Positions 1-8,421 of a stretch of DNA of 38,225 nt are shown here, piece after piece. The DNA comes from Thermoanaerobaculia bacterium (GTDB lineage: Bacteria; Acidobacteriota; Thermoanaerobaculia; Multivoradales; JAHZIX01), in assembly GCA_027069135.1 (NCBI GenBank), contig JALXFE010000527.1, forward strand, positions 1 to 38,225, written 5' to 3'. The position numbers and the translations under genes were made by a program. The stretch's first letter is position 1. The number at the start of each line of letters is the position of its first letter. The notes under the pieces were generated by a model. The model searched no databases. It was given only the letters and a program-made list of their open reading frames with translations, and was not told where the DNA came from.

Positions 1-1705
1 GGGGTGGGGCGGGAACCCCCTGCCCTCGTAGGATCAGGTCGCGGCCGAAGTCTCCCCACAGGCTGTCGAAACGGTAGAGATGGGGGCTCGAGGAGAGGTT
101 GCCCCGCTGCCGGTAGAAGGCGAGGGCCTCTTCACCGCCTCCCAGGTCGACAAGGCTCCGGCAGTCCCGCCAGAAGGGGGTGTCTAGGCGCGTGTTGAAG
201 CGGAAATGAAGGGCGAGAAAATCCCTCAGCTGATCCCAGAATCCCCCCAGATGCTCATTCAACCGCCGCCGATTCGCCGGTTCCCAAGGAGCCGCCGGAA
301 ATTGGCGCAGAAGAAGATGAAGGGCCACCACCACCATGTGGAGAGCGGTGGATTCCAGGGGCTCGACGAAGCCGTAGGCATTGCCCAGGGCGAAGACATT
401 CGCTTTAAAGGCCAGGGCCTGGCGCCCGCAGCGGAAGCGCAGCAGGCGCGGCTCTTGGAGATCCGGGAACCGGCGTCGAATCTCGTCGTGGGCCTCCTGG
501 GGCGAAACATGGGCGGAGGAGAAGACGTAGCCCCGGTGGTCCTTTTCCCGTTGGGGCAGACTCCAGGCCCAACCGGCGTCGAGGGTTTCAGCCGAGGTGT
601 AGGGGGCTAGCGGTCCGCCCCGGGGCGTTTCGAAGACCAGGGCTGAGTCCGTGGGCAGGCTGGAGGAGAAGCTGTGGAAGGGAGATCCCAGTTCCTTTCT
701 GAGGAGCAGGGACGAGAATCCCGAGGCGTCGATAAAGAAGTCGTAGGCCAGACGCTCCCCGTCCCCGGTGATGAGGGCTGCGACGGTGGCCCCGTCCGGG
801 TCTCCGCGCTCCTCGAGCTCGGCGCTGACGATGTGAAGTTGCCGCCGGTAGATTCCTGCGATCTCAGCGGCCTTGCGGAGGTAGGTCACCAGACGCCGGT
901 TGTCCACGTGGTACGCGAAGGGCTCCGGGGTCCAGGCCAGCCCCCCGTCCTCCAGCCGGATAAGGGGGCCGCGGCCCGCGGACATCAGGAGGGACGGCAG
1001 GCAGTAGCCGTTCGGGCTTCCATCGTGGGCCATCGCGTCTTCGAGCAGGCCGGCGGCGAAAGGGTAGTTGAAGGCGTAGGGGGCAGGCTTTCCCCACAGG
1101 AAGCGGATTCCCAGCTTGAAGGTCGGGCGAACCTCCTCGAAGAAGTCGAAAATATCGAGACCCAAGGTACCGTGAAGGAAGGCTGGGAGGAGGGGGGTTG
1201 TGGCTTCCCCGACTCCGATGACGGGAACGTTCGGGGATTCGATGACGGTGACCTTGAGATCCGGCAGCTTGCGACGCAGGGCCAGCGCCGCCAGGTAGCC
1301 GGCGGTTCCGCCCCCGAGGACCGCGACGGAGCCCAGGGCCGAGTCGCGTCTGCGTCGGCGCCTCGGCAGGCGCAGCTCCCGGGGGAGCCGCACGAGCTCT
1401 TGGCGCAGATTTCCCGGGCTCCCTCCTCCGACCCTTCGGAGAGCTCGTCCGAGGAGGGCCCAAAGAACCTCCAGGCAATCCTCCCGGACCAGGGATGCGG
1501 CTTTCTCGACCACCTCTCCCACCGTGCGCCGGCCATCGATGAAGGAGAGGAGATGGAGAAGATCACAAGCCGCCAGACCGGGGATTTCCCGGAGGCGTTC
1601 GGCGACGGCGGCCAGGGCCCGACCGTCCTCACCTTCGAGGATTTCCACTTCCTCGAGGCGTTCGAGAACCCAATCCGGGAAGGCTTCGGGCGGTGTGTCT
1701 GTCAT
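1..1705 (-). CDS. Flavin-dependent (tryptophan-type) halogenase with PqqD-like N-terminal domain, partial at left edge
   Basis: Translating the minus strand from ATG 1705 gives 568 open codons running off the window edge. Family hallmarks are visible: FAD-binding GGGTAG at about residue 131, GEAT at 166-169, a TFKLG motif whose Lys (about 197) sits 66 residues after the glycine motif, as the catalytic Lys79 does in PrnA, the WAWSLP form of the WxWxIP motif (about 379-384), and PLEST with the conserved Glu at about 451. The family uses FADH2, O2 and halide to make HOCl and halogenate aromatic substrates. Residues 1-125 are extra. They include an IDGRRTVGEVVE stretch like PqqD or other small winged-helix domains, then an Arg-rich linker. 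The start lies about 25 bp after the UbiB-like gene, so the two are probably co-transcribed. The substrate is unknown and the flavin reductase is not in view. Confidence 0.88.
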   Translation of the reverse strand, partial: MTDTPPEAFPDWVLERLEEVEILEGEDGRALAAVAERLREIPGLAACDLLHLLSFIDGRRTVGEVVEKAASLVREDCLEVLWALLGRALRRVGGGSPGNLRQELVRLPRELRLPRRRRRRDSALGSVAVLGGGTAGYLAALALRRKLPDLKVTVIESPNVPVIGVGEATTPLLPAFLHGTLGLDIFDFFEEVRPTFKLGIRFLWGKPAPYAFNYPFAAGLLEDAMAHDGSPNGYCLPSLLMSAGRGPLIRLEDGGLAWTPEPFAYHVDNRRLVTYLRKAAEIAGIYRRQLHIVSAELEERGDPDGATVAALITGDGERLAYDFFIDASGFSSLLLRKELGSPFHSFSSSLPTDSALVFETPRGGPLAPYTSAETLDAGWAWSLPQREKDHRGYVFSSAHVSPQEAHDEIRRRFPDLQEPRLLRFRCGRQALAFKANVFALGNAYGFVEPLESTALHMVVVALHLLLRQFPAAPWEPANRRRLNEHLGGFWDQLRDFLALHFRFNTRLDTPFWRDCRSLVDLGGGEEALAFYRQRGNLSSSPHLYRFDSLWGDFGRDLILRGQGVPAPP

Positions 1706-1730
1706 CGGTGGCGAGGCCTCGGAAGGATCC

Positions 1731-3479
1731 CTAGCGGCGCAGTAGGGGGAGCAGAAATCCCAGAGCGAAGAGGATTGCCCAGGCGGGCCAAGGCCCCCCA
1801 AAGGCTGCGAGGATGGCTCCCGCCACCAAACAGAAACCTCCGAAGAGGGTGCTCCGAAGCCCTACCGTGGAGTTTTCCGGGGGCTGGTGGGACAGGGTCT
1901 CCAGGGCTCGCAGGCCTTCGGTGATGAGCGTCGGCGCCTTGGCGGCGGCCTCGAGGATCTCCGGCGCGTTGCGCAGGCCTTCGCGAACGACTTGAAGAGG
2001 GCTGAGCTGGCGAAGAAAGATGCGATGGATCTGCGAACGGCTGATCTCGACGATGTCGATGCCGGGCTGGAGAATGTTGCCGACCCCTTCGAAGGTGACG
2101 ATGGCCTTGACCATCAGCACCATCTCGACCGGAAAGTAGATGCGGTAGTGGCCGCCTAGGTTGACGGATTCGAGGATCAACTGCCCGAGGGAGAATTCCT
2201 GGAACTCGGAACTGCGATGCCAACGCTCGGCGATCTCCCGCAGGGCCCGTTGAAAACCCTTGGGATCGGAGCCGGAGTCGGTTTCCGCGACAGAGGTCAA
2301 ATAGCGGGCGGCCCCTTCCATATCCCCGGCGACCAAACAGAAATAGTAGTAGAGGAGGGTACGGCGCAGAGGGGTGTCGAAGCGGCCGACCATTCCGAGA
2401 TCGATGAACCCGGCCTTGCCCCCTTCGAGGATCAGAAGGTTTGCCGGATGGAGATCCGCATGAAAGAACCCGTCTTGGTACAGCATGCGGATGATGGCGG
2501 CGGCGCCCCGCCGGATCACTTTTTCTTTCACCGACGCCGGCAGGGCCTTGGCCGCCTCGGAGTCTGGCTTCAGACCTTCGAGATACTCCATGCACAGAAC
2601 ATTGCGGCCTGAAAACCGCCGGTAGATCTTCGGAAAGACGACGCCTTCAAGGTCTGAAAAGTTGGCGGTGAAGGTCTCGGCGTTGTTGGCTTCGAGGCGT
2701 AGGTCGACTTCCCGGGAGGTGTAGTCCACGAATTCCTGGATGACCTGACGGGGCCGAAATTGAGAGAGGAAGATATTCAGGAAGGCGCCGAGGATCTTGA
2801 GAAGGCGGGCATCGAGCTCGAGAGTTTCTCGGATTCCGGGTTTGACGACCTTGAGGATCACCTCCTCGCCGTCTAAGGTCCTGGCCCGGTGGATCTGAGC
2901 GATGGAGGCGGATCCCAGGGGGCGTTCCTCGATGGAGAAGAAGGCTTCACCGATCCGGCAGCGAAGGTCTTCCTGAACCAACTCCAGGAACCTCGGGTAG
3001 GGCACGACGGGGAGACGATCCAGGAGATTCTTGAGCTCGTCGGTGACGCTTCGGGGGAGCAGATCCTGGCGTAGGCTTAAGACCTGTCCCAACTTGATGT
3101 AGGTCGGCCCCAGCAGCTCCAGCCGCCGGCGAAGCTGGACCGGTAGGGGCTCATGACGAAGCTCCTTGCGGATCATCCATCGGGCCGGTAGGGCGAGACA
3201 CCATTTCGTCAGGAACCGGGTGCGGCGCAAGAAGCCCTTCTGCATCCCTCGCTGGCTGGAAGCGACCAGGGCCCCGAGGGCCAAGCCCAGGAGATGCCGG
3301 TTGGTGGTGAGATATCTGCGCAGGAGACCCGGGACGGGTTTCTCCAGGAAGATCTCGAAGTCTCGTTCCTCATCCTCTTCGGGCCGGACAAAAGGCCTGG
3401 CCGTCGAGGGTGTTTCGGGCCTATCCCCGGTGGGGGTGTCGGTGGCGATAGAGGAGTCCATGCGGGGTACGGCGTCCAT
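1731..3479 (-). CDS. UbiB/ABC1/ADCK-family atypical kinase
   Basis: This 582-residue protein has the diagnostic ABC1 signatures: the KxGQ motif (YIKLGQVLSLRQD, about 130), GSASIAQIH in place of the usual Ala-rich nucleotide loop, the Lys of VILKVVKPG, the ExD-type segment EVDLRLEANNAETF, the catalytic loop HADLHPANLL and the metal-binding FIDLGM. Two hydrophobic helices close the C-terminus, as in UbiB proteins anchored in the membrane. UbiB proteins support ubiquinone biosynthesis or lipid handling through ATPase activity; the exact role here is unknown. ATG 3479 was taken; ATG 3461 is an alternative. The start lies 8 bp from a MITE-like inverted repeat carrying a plausible promoter. The halogenase follows in the same direction. 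Confidence 0.93.
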   Translation of the reverse strand: MDAVPRMDSSIATDTPTGDRPETPSTARPFVRPEEDEERDFEIFLEKPVPGLLRRYLTTNRHLLGLALGALVASSQRGMQKGFLRRTRFLTKWCLALPARWMIRKELRHEPLPVQLRRRLELLGPTYIKLGQVLSLRQDLLPRSVTDELKNLLDRLPVVPYPRFLELVQEDLRCRIGEAFFSIEERPLGSASIAQIHRARTLDGEEVILKVVKPGIRETLELDARLLKILGAFLNIFLSQFRPRQVIQEFVDYTSREVDLRLEANNAETFTANFSDLEGVVFPKIYRRFSGRNVLCMEYLEGLKPDSEAAKALPASVKEKVIRRGAAAIIRMLYQDGFFHADLHPANLLILEGGKAGFIDLGMVGRFDTPLRRTLLYYYFCLVAGDMEGAARYLTSVAETDSGSDPKGFQRALREIAERWHRSSEFQEFSLGQLILESVNLGGHYRIYFPVEMVLMVKAIVTFEGVGNILQPGIDIVEISRSQIHRIFLRQLSPLQVVREGLRNAPEILEAAAKAPTLITEGLRALETLSHQPPENSTVGLRSTLFGGFCLVAGAILAAFGGPWPAWAILFALGFLLPLLRR

Positions 3480-3486
3480 CGTTCGG

Positions 3487-3655
3487 CCTAGCAGCCCGTG
3501 GCAAGAGTCGAACCGCGCTCCGAGCGGTTCTATTCGGCCGAATCTTCGTTGTCAAGCCTCGATGATTCTAAGAACCATCTGCGGTTTTCCGCCTTGATTC
3601 GGCTCGAATACTCCTCGCTCTCGCTAACGCCTGACTTCTGCCACGGGCTGCTAGG
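3487..3655. mobile_element. 169-bp MITE-like element with perfect 17-bp terminal inverted repeats
   Basis: CCTAGCAGCCCGTGGCA at 3487-3503 is repeated as its exact reverse complement at 3639-3655. The similarity continues imperfectly inward (AGAGTC against GAAGTC). No coding capacity is seen between the ends, and no clear target-site duplication flanks them. A 17-bp piece of one end recurs at 14754-14770. A non-autonomous transposon is the best reading; a large transcribed hairpin or terminator is the alternative. Confidence 0.6.
3527..3555 (-). promoter_or_regulatory. Sigma-70-type promoter for the UbiB-halogenase operon
   Basis: On the minus strand a perfect -35 TTGACA (3555-3550) is followed after 17 bp by TAGAAC (3532-3527, four of six matches to the -10 consensus). 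Transcription would start near 3520, about 40 bp before the ATG at 3479. The promoter lies inside the inverted-repeat element. Confidence 0.5.
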
Positions 3656-3752
3656 TGTCGGCGGCTTGAGGGCCATACAGCTACCTTACCGCGGATCCCG
3701 GTCCGCAACCACCGGGCTGCTTGGACGCCTAGCTGCGCCGGTCTCTATCGGC

Positions 3753-4568
3753 CTAAAGACGGCCTGAGGAACGTAGTGCGGCTACCAGGCCGGCGATGCT
3801 CGGCTCCGCGGCTTCCGTCGGCGCTTCGATCCCGTGTTCGAGGAGGGCAGCGCTGGTGATGGGGCCGATGGAGAGAGCTTTCACACCCATGCGTCGGGAT
3901 TCCCACTGACTTCCCAGGAGTTCGACGAAATGGCGCACGATGCGGGGGCTGGTGAAGGTCACCCAGCCGATGGGATCCTGCCCCAGATGCTCCTGTGCCA
4001 AGGCTGCGGCTCGTGCCGGCAGGACCTTGCGATAGGCCGTCACCACCGTCAGGCGACAATGATCCCGCAACCCCGCTGCCAGGGTCGCCCGGGCGTCCTC
4101 CGCCTGGGGGAGTAAGACTCGATCCTCCGGCCGGAGCCGGGGGAGAATCTCCTCCAGGAGCCCCTCCGCCTCCTGCCGGGAAGGAGCCAGGTCCGGGCTG
4201 AGGCCATGGTTCTTGAGGGCTCTGCCGGTGGCTTGACCGACAACGGCGAGCCGGGTCGGTGGGGACGGGGACGCGAGGTCCGCGAGGGCGTCCACCGCGT
4301 TTCTCGAGGGAAAGAGGACCCATTCGAAGGTCCCCAGCCGTGCTGCGGCCCGTCGCAGCGGAGCACGGTCCTCAGGAGCTGCGATCTCGAGTAACGGCAG
4401 GGATACCACTCGGGCACCGGCGGCTTCGAAAGCTCGGCAGAGCCCTGCGGCTTGATGCGCCGCTCGGGTGACCACGACGCGGAGACCGGCCAGAGGAGGC
4501 GGTGCCGGCCGGCTCACGCCCTGAGCCGGGTCGGGGCAGGTCCTGAAAGGAGGGCTCCCATCACCCAC
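3753..4568 (-). CDS. hemD: Uroporphyrinogen-III synthase
   Basis: This protein of about 271 residues closes hydroxymethylbilane with inversion of ring D to give uroporphyrinogen III, the branch point to haem and siroheme. It has the two-lobed HemD pattern: an N-terminal GLRVVVTRA strand, FPSRNAVDAL, VGQATGRAL near the middle, and the C-terminal VTFTSPRIVRHFVEL and SIGPITSAAL motifs. Sequence conservation in this family is low, but the position directly after hemC is decisive. The start is GTG 4568, which overlaps the hemC end by 8 bp; a GTG at 4517, nearer the conserved core, is possible. Translational coupling with hemC is likely. Confidence 0.92.
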   Translation of the reverse strand: MGDGSPPFRTCPDPAQGVSRPAPPPLAGLRVVVTRAAHQAAGLCRAFEAAGARVVSLPLLEIAAPEDRAPLRRAAARLGTFEWVLFPSRNAVDALADLASPSPPTRLAVVGQATGRALKNHGLSPDLAPSRQEAEGLLEEILPRLRPEDRVLLPQAEDARATLAAGLRDHCRLTVVTAYRKVLPARAAALAQEHLGQDPIGWVTFTSPRIVRHFVELLGSQWESRRMGVKALSIGPITSAALLEHGIEAPTEAAEPSIAGLVAALRSSGRL

Positions 4569-5484
4569 GGATCCTCGCCAGGATATCCTCGGCCCCGGCC
4601 TTGCGCAGATCCTCGATACAGGCCTCGGCGAGCGCTAGGGAATCTACGCCGACGGCCTCGGCGTAGGCATAGTGACGGCCGTCCGGGGTGGCCAGCAGTG
4701 TGGAGAGGCGCAGGCCGCGGTCACCTTCGATGCCGACTTCCGGTCGGGCCCAGGCCGCCAAGGGAAGCGTACAGTCGGCACCGAAAGCGGCCACGACCCG
4801 CCGTTCGCAGCGCACCGCCCGTGCGGTTGCTTCGTGGTGGATCGCGCGGCAGATTTCCTCCGCCGGACCACCGCACCGGACCTCCACAGCCAGGGTTCCC
4901 TGGCCCGGGGCCGGCAGCATTTCGGTCTCCGGATCCAGGGGATGGGCGGGGATGTCCTCCACCCCGAGGCGGGCCAGACCCGCGGCGGCCAGAACGACGG
5001 CATCCCCGTCACCGCGGCGCCATTTCCCGAGGCGGGTATCGACGTTTCCCCGTACCGGAAGAACTTTCAACTCCGGCCGTCGTCGCAGGATTTCCGCCTG
5101 GCGCCGCAGGGAGCCGGTGAGGATTCGGCTTCCCGGAGCCAAGTCTTGAAGAGTCTGGGCCCCTTCGGAGATGAGGACGTCCCGGGGGTCGACCCTCTTC
5201 GGATAGGCCGCCACCGTGAGCTCCTCCCGCAAGCCGACGGGCAAGTCCTTCAGGCTGTGGACCGCGAGATCCAGGGAACCGTCCAAGAGCCCCGCTTCCA
5301 ACTCTTCAGTGAACAGACCTTTGCCGCCGACCTTGGCCAGAGGCCCCCGGTAGCGGTCTCCCTGGGTCGAAACAGAGACCAACTCGACCGACAGGCCCTC
5401 GACGGCGGCCTGAAGCTGGCGGGCCACCTGACCACTTTGAGCCAGGGCCAGGGCGCTGGCGCGGGTTCCTAGGCGCAATCTCAT
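4561..5484 (-). CDS. hemC: Porphobilinogen deaminase (hydroxymethylbilane synthase)
   Basis: This 307-residue enzyme polymerises four porphobilinogen units into hydroxymethylbilane. Its N-terminus LRLGTRASALALAQS, then VGGKGLFTEELE, the DLAVHSLKDLP substrate loop and LPAPGQGTLAVE are textbook HemC. The Cys that carries the dipyrromethane cofactor is present in FGADCTLPLAAWA. The ATG directly abuts the hemA stop codon, with no spacer, and the 3' end overlaps hemD. Confidence 0.97.
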   Translation of the reverse strand: MRLRLGTRASALALAQSGQVARQLQAAVEGLSVELVSVSTQGDRYRGPLAKVGGKGLFTEELEAGLLDGSLDLAVHSLKDLPVGLREELTVAAYPKRVDPRDVLISEGAQTLQDLAPGSRILTGSLRRQAEILRRRPELKVLPVRGNVDTRLGKWRRGDGDAVVLAAAGLARLGVEDIPAHPLDPETEMLPAPGQGTLAVEVRCGGPAEEICRAIHHEATARAVRCERRVVAAFGADCTLPLAAWARPEVGIEGDRGLRLSTLLATPDGRHYAYAEAVGVDSLALAEACIEDLRKAGAEDILARIRG

Positions 5485-6777
5485 CTACTTGGGTTCCTCG
5501 TCGTCCAGCCGGAAGAGGTCCTTGACCCAATCCAGATGTTCCGCGGTCGGTGCCTCCCGACGCAGATGGGAGCTGGGGTGGTGCAACAGCTTTCGGACAA
5601 TGGAGCGGGTGAGCCGATGAAGATCCGGGTGGGTGCTTTCCGGGAAGGCCTTGAGAGAGGTCTCGACTTCCTGTCTGCGCAGCGCTTCGGCTTGTTTTTG
5701 CAGGCGGACCACGACCGGCTCCGCGTGGCGCCCCTGGAACCAGCTGTAATAATGCCCCAGCTCTTGCTCGACAATGTCTCGGACTTGGGGTAGCGCTTCC
5801 CGGCGTCGCTTGAGGTTGCGCTGGATCAAATGTTGAAGGGAGTCCACGTCGTGGAGGAACACGTTCTCCAGGCTCCGGACCTCCGTGGCGATGTTGCGGG
5901 GCACGCTGAGGTCGACCAGGAGGAGGGGGCGGTCGCCGTGGCGGGACGCGGCCTTGGCGGCGTCGGCACGGGTGATGATCGGCTCGTCGGCGGAAGTGGA
6001 AATCACCGCCATATCCACCTCGGCCAGATGCCGTCCCCGATTCTCGAAGGGGACGATGCGAGCCCGCGGAAACTCCTGCACCAAGCTTTCGGCCCGCTCG
6101 CTGCCACGATTTGTGACCCATAACTCCTGGACCCCCCGTTCCTCGAGGTTGCGGGCGACCTGGCGGGAGATGTCACCGGCCCCTACCAGCAGGACGCGGG
6201 TGGTCTCCAGCCGAGAGAAGATATTGCGAGCCAACTCCACCGCGGCATATCCGAAGGACACCGCACCGGCCGAGATTTCGGTCTCAGACCGGGATCGGCT
6301 GCCGGAATCCTGGGCCGCCCGGAGGAGCCGGCGCAGGACCGGTCCCAGAGCTTGCCCCGCGTCCGCGGCGGCGGCGGCTTGTTTCACCTGGCCGAGAATC
6401 TCCGGCTCTCCCAGGACCATGGATTCCAGGCCACAAGCGACGGAGAGCAGATGGCTCGCCGCCTCCCCATGCCATTTCACGTACAGCCGGCCCTGACGCT
6501 CGATGCCCGGTGCCCGGGCGTCGAAGATTTCATCCACTACGGCCCGGTAGGCGGCCTCTTCGTCCCGGGGCAGGGCATAGACCTCCGTGCGATTGCAGGT
6601 CGACAGAAGGTAGGCCTCTTCGAGCGCCTCGTGGTCCCGGAGTCGGGCCAGGGCATCGCCAACTTCGCCGGAGCCCAGGGAGACCTGCTCGCGGAGCTCC
6701 AGCGGGGCATGGCGATGGTCGATTCCCACGAGCACGAGGCTCGGCCCTTGGGCTAGGTCCTGGGGGGGGAGTTTCAT
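5485..6777 (-). CDS. hemA: Glutamyl-tRNA reductase
   Basis: This enzyme of about 430 residues starts the C5 pathway by reducing glutamyl-tRNA to glutamate-1-semialdehyde. The catalytic Cys lies in LLSTCNRTEVYAL, then come GLESMVLGEPEILGQVK, the SAGAVSFGYAAVELA helix, an NADPH-binding VLLVGAGDISRQVARNL segment and the C-terminal dimerisation domain. ATG 6777 is preferred; GTG 6786 is in frame three codons upstream. Neither has a strong Shine-Dalgarno, and the upstream ccsA-like gene ends at 6794, so coupling is likely. A hemL is not in this window. Confidence 0.96.
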   Translation of the reverse strand: MKLPPQDLAQGPSLVLVGIDHRHAPLELREQVSLGSGEVGDALARLRDHEALEEAYLLSTCNRTEVYALPRDEEAAYRAVVDEIFDARAPGIERQGRLYVKWHGEAASHLLSVACGLESMVLGEPEILGQVKQAAAAADAGQALGPVLRRLLRAAQDSGSRSRSETEISAGAVSFGYAAVELARNIFSRLETTRVLLVGAGDISRQVARNLEERGVQELWVTNRGSERAESLVQEFPRARIVPFENRGRHLAEVDMAVISTSADEPIITRADAAKAASRHGDRPLLLVDLSVPRNIATEVRSLENVFLHDVDSLQHLIQRNLKRRREALPQVRDIVEQELGHYYSWFQGRHAEPVVVRLQKQAEALRRQEVETSLKAFPESTHPDLHRLTRSIVRKLLHHPSSHLRREAPTAEHLDWVKDLFRLDDEEPK

Positions 6778-6793
6778 GTCGACCACGGTGATC

Positions 6794-7618
6794 TCAGAAG
6801 AGGTGAAAGCCGCGGGAAAAGAAGTTGCTGATCACTAGGGACGAGAGAATCAACAACAAGCCAGCCAGACTCACGAGGGCCGTCTGTCGGCCTTGAAGAC
6901 GGCCCATTCGCCGCAGGAGCAGAGCGCAGCCAAAGACCAGGCAGACCCCCACCGTGAAGAGGATTTCGGTATCCCGCCACCATACGTCGTAGCCGATCTG
7001 GACTCCCCAAAAAATACCGCCGGCTACGGCTCCCGCCAGACCTACAAAGCTCACGGCCAGAGCGCCGACGGTCATGCGGTCGAGGATCTCCAACGCGGGT
7101 AGGCGGCCGAAGAAAAGGCGGAAACGGCCGGATTTCAACTCTCGGCGAAGGCTTAAGAAAAGAAAACCGTAGACCGCCGCCACCACCGCAGCGGTGTAGC
7201 CTCCGAAGGCCAAGCAGACATGCAGCACGAAGACCGGACTCCGAAAGAGATCGAGCACCGGCGGCGGCGCCGAAGACACCGTCACGGCGCTGAAAAGCTG
7301 GAGCAGGAAGACCAGGGTAATCATCCACACGCCGGTGGCTTTTTCGTCCCCGATCCACTCGACGACCCCGTAGACGAGAGCTGCCGTAAAGGCCACGAGG
7401 GTCAAGCCCTGAGGCACCGTCGCCGCGGGCAGCTGCTGCCATTTGGTCCCCAAGGCGAAGAGATACGCCAGATGAAGGCAGAGCGTGGTCAGCAGGAGGG
7501 GGGGAGCGAGGCGTTCGGCGACGGGGTGACGGCGCAGAAAGAGAAGGGCATAGGTCACCACCAGGGCGAAATACCCCAAGGGTAGAAGGACGCGGGCCCA
7601 TTGGATGATGGTATTCAT
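6794..7618 (-). CDS. CcsA/HemX-family cytochrome c assembly membrane protein
   Basis: This 274-residue protein is very hydrophobic, with about eight predicted membrane helices. It carries the CcsA/HemX-type core: FVLHVCLAFGGYTAAVVAAVYGF, and later GGIFWGVQIGYDVWWRDTEILFT, an aromatic segment corresponding to the WWD-like region of haem-handling proteins. As the first gene of a hemA-hemC-hemD operon it matches the HemX arrangement known from Bacillus, where HemX influences HemA levels. A role in cytochrome c maturation is equally possible; the sequence does not decide between them. Confidence 0.82.
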   Translation of the reverse strand: MNTIIQWARVLLPLGYFALVVTYALLFLRRHPVAERLAPPLLLTTLCLHLAYLFALGTKWQQLPAATVPQGLTLVAFTAALVYGVVEWIGDEKATGVWMITLVFLLQLFSAVTVSSAPPPVLDLFRSPVFVLHVCLAFGGYTAAVVAAVYGFLFLSLRRELKSGRFRLFFGRLPALEILDRMTVGALAVSFVGLAGAVAGGIFWGVQIGYDVWWRDTEILFTVGVCLVFGCALLLRRMGRLQGRQTALVSLAGLLLILSSLVISNFFSRGFHLF

Positions 7619-7680
7619 GGGTGGATCCAGGCTCTCCGGAGAGCGCGGCGGAATCCTACCATTGGGGAGCTCGAGAGGGC

Positions 7681-8007
7681 TTAGTCACAGCCGCAAGCGA
7701 CCGATAGAGCTTCGCAGACCTGGCACATTTTTTCTTGGTCCACGGTTCCTACAAAGCTGCCTAGCTTGCTCTGGTGTACCGTGAAGAGGTTGCAGAGATT
7801 GACGCAGGAGGTTTGTTTCAAGCCCTCTTCGATCCCAAACTCAACTTCTGTGGGCGAGCCCCGAAGCGTCGGGGTCACGGCGGCGACCGTCACTGTATGC
7901 AGGAGAGGAATCAGCGAAGGGCGGCTTAGGACCAAGACCGGCAGCTTCTTGTCGGGCCGGGGAAGGTTCAGCATCCAGATCTCGCCGCGAGTCACTCGGT
8001 GGGCCAC
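7681..8007 (-). CDS. MazF/PemK-family toxin endoribonuclease
   Basis: The 108-residue product begins with the classic RGEIWMLNLP strand, followed by KLPVLVLSRPS, TVTVAAVTPT and the SCVNLCNLFTVHQSKL core. MazF toxins cleave mRNA at short motifs and are neutralised by the antitoxin encoded just upstream. The start is GTG 8007, giving a 16-bp overlap with the antitoxin; GTG 7995, which would form a GTGA overlap with the antitoxin stop, is an attractive alternative that keeps the whole domain. The Cys-rich tail (ACGCD) is unusual. Confidence 0.88.
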   Translation of the reverse strand: MAHRVTRGEIWMLNLPRPDKKLPVLVLSRPSLIPLLHTVTVAAVTPTLRGSPTEVEFGIEEGLKQTSCVNLCNLFTVHQSKLGSFVGTVDQEKMCQVCEALSVACGCD

Positions 8008-8234
8008 GATTGTCCACCCAAGAGCGGTTCGATCTCCTCCAACAAGGCATCCGCCTCGGTGCCATAGGCTCGCGTGAGCCGGGCGTCGATTCGCTCGCGC
8101 TCTTTGGCTTCGAGGTACAGACGAACAGCAGACCGGATAAAGGCGGAGCGGCCATCCTCAAGGGTTTCGGCATCGGTGTCGATGCGGCCGAGGAGTTCGG
8201 TGTCTAAGGAGATTTGTACGGGTTTGGAGGGCAT
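7992..8234 (-). CDS. Ribbon-helix-helix antitoxin paired with MazF
   Basis: This protein of about 80 residues has the N-terminal ribbon VQISLDTELLGRID and the helices DGRSAFIRSAVRLYLEAKERERID of CopG/MetJ-like DNA-binding proteins. An acidic C-terminus could bind the toxin. ATG 8234 is chosen over an upstream TTG (8252), because the TTG lies beyond a promoter/operator-like palindrome. The gene overlaps mazF, as is usual for such pairs, and probably represses its own promoter. Confidence 0.85.
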   Translation of the reverse strand: MPSKPVQISLDTELLGRIDTDAETLEDGRSAFIRSAVRLYLEAKERERIDARLTRAYGTEADALLEEIEPLLGGQSWPTE

Positions 8235-8246
8235 ACTGGGAGTATA
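8233..8246 (-). promoter_or_regulatory. Antitoxin operator palindrome with -10 box abutting the start codon
   Basis: ATACT-GGG-AGTAT (8233-8245) is a perfect interrupted palindrome over the antitoxin start. On the minus strand it contains TATACT (8246-8241), a good -10 hexamer. Transcription would then start about at the ATG at 8234, giving a leaderless mRNA. No convincing -35 is seen. Autoregulation by the ribbon-helix-helix antitoxin is inferred. Confidence 0.45.
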
Positions 8247-8421
8247 CAACAAGATCTCGGTTGGATTTAATGTTGGGTTAGATGTTGGGTATGAACGACT
8301 CCTTCGAGCTCCGGAAGGCGGCGATGAACTTGCCCGGCGGGTTCCGGTTTGCTAGCTTTGCGACCTTGTTATCTTCGCTCGACCGAACGAGTACCCGTGT
8401 TTCATTGGAGAAAGGCAGCCC

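Noticed and set aside
674-1924. Long plus-strand open frame of 416 codons
   Set aside because: It is antisense to the halogenase, has no recognisable motif, and its composition is that of a high-GC shadow frame.
3480-3490. Target-site duplication around the 169-bp element
   Set aside because: Only TCGG is shared near the two ends and it is not directly adjacent on the right side.
4452-5472. Long plus-strand frames opposite hemC and hemD
   Set aside because: They are shadows of unmistakable hem genes and lack start signals.
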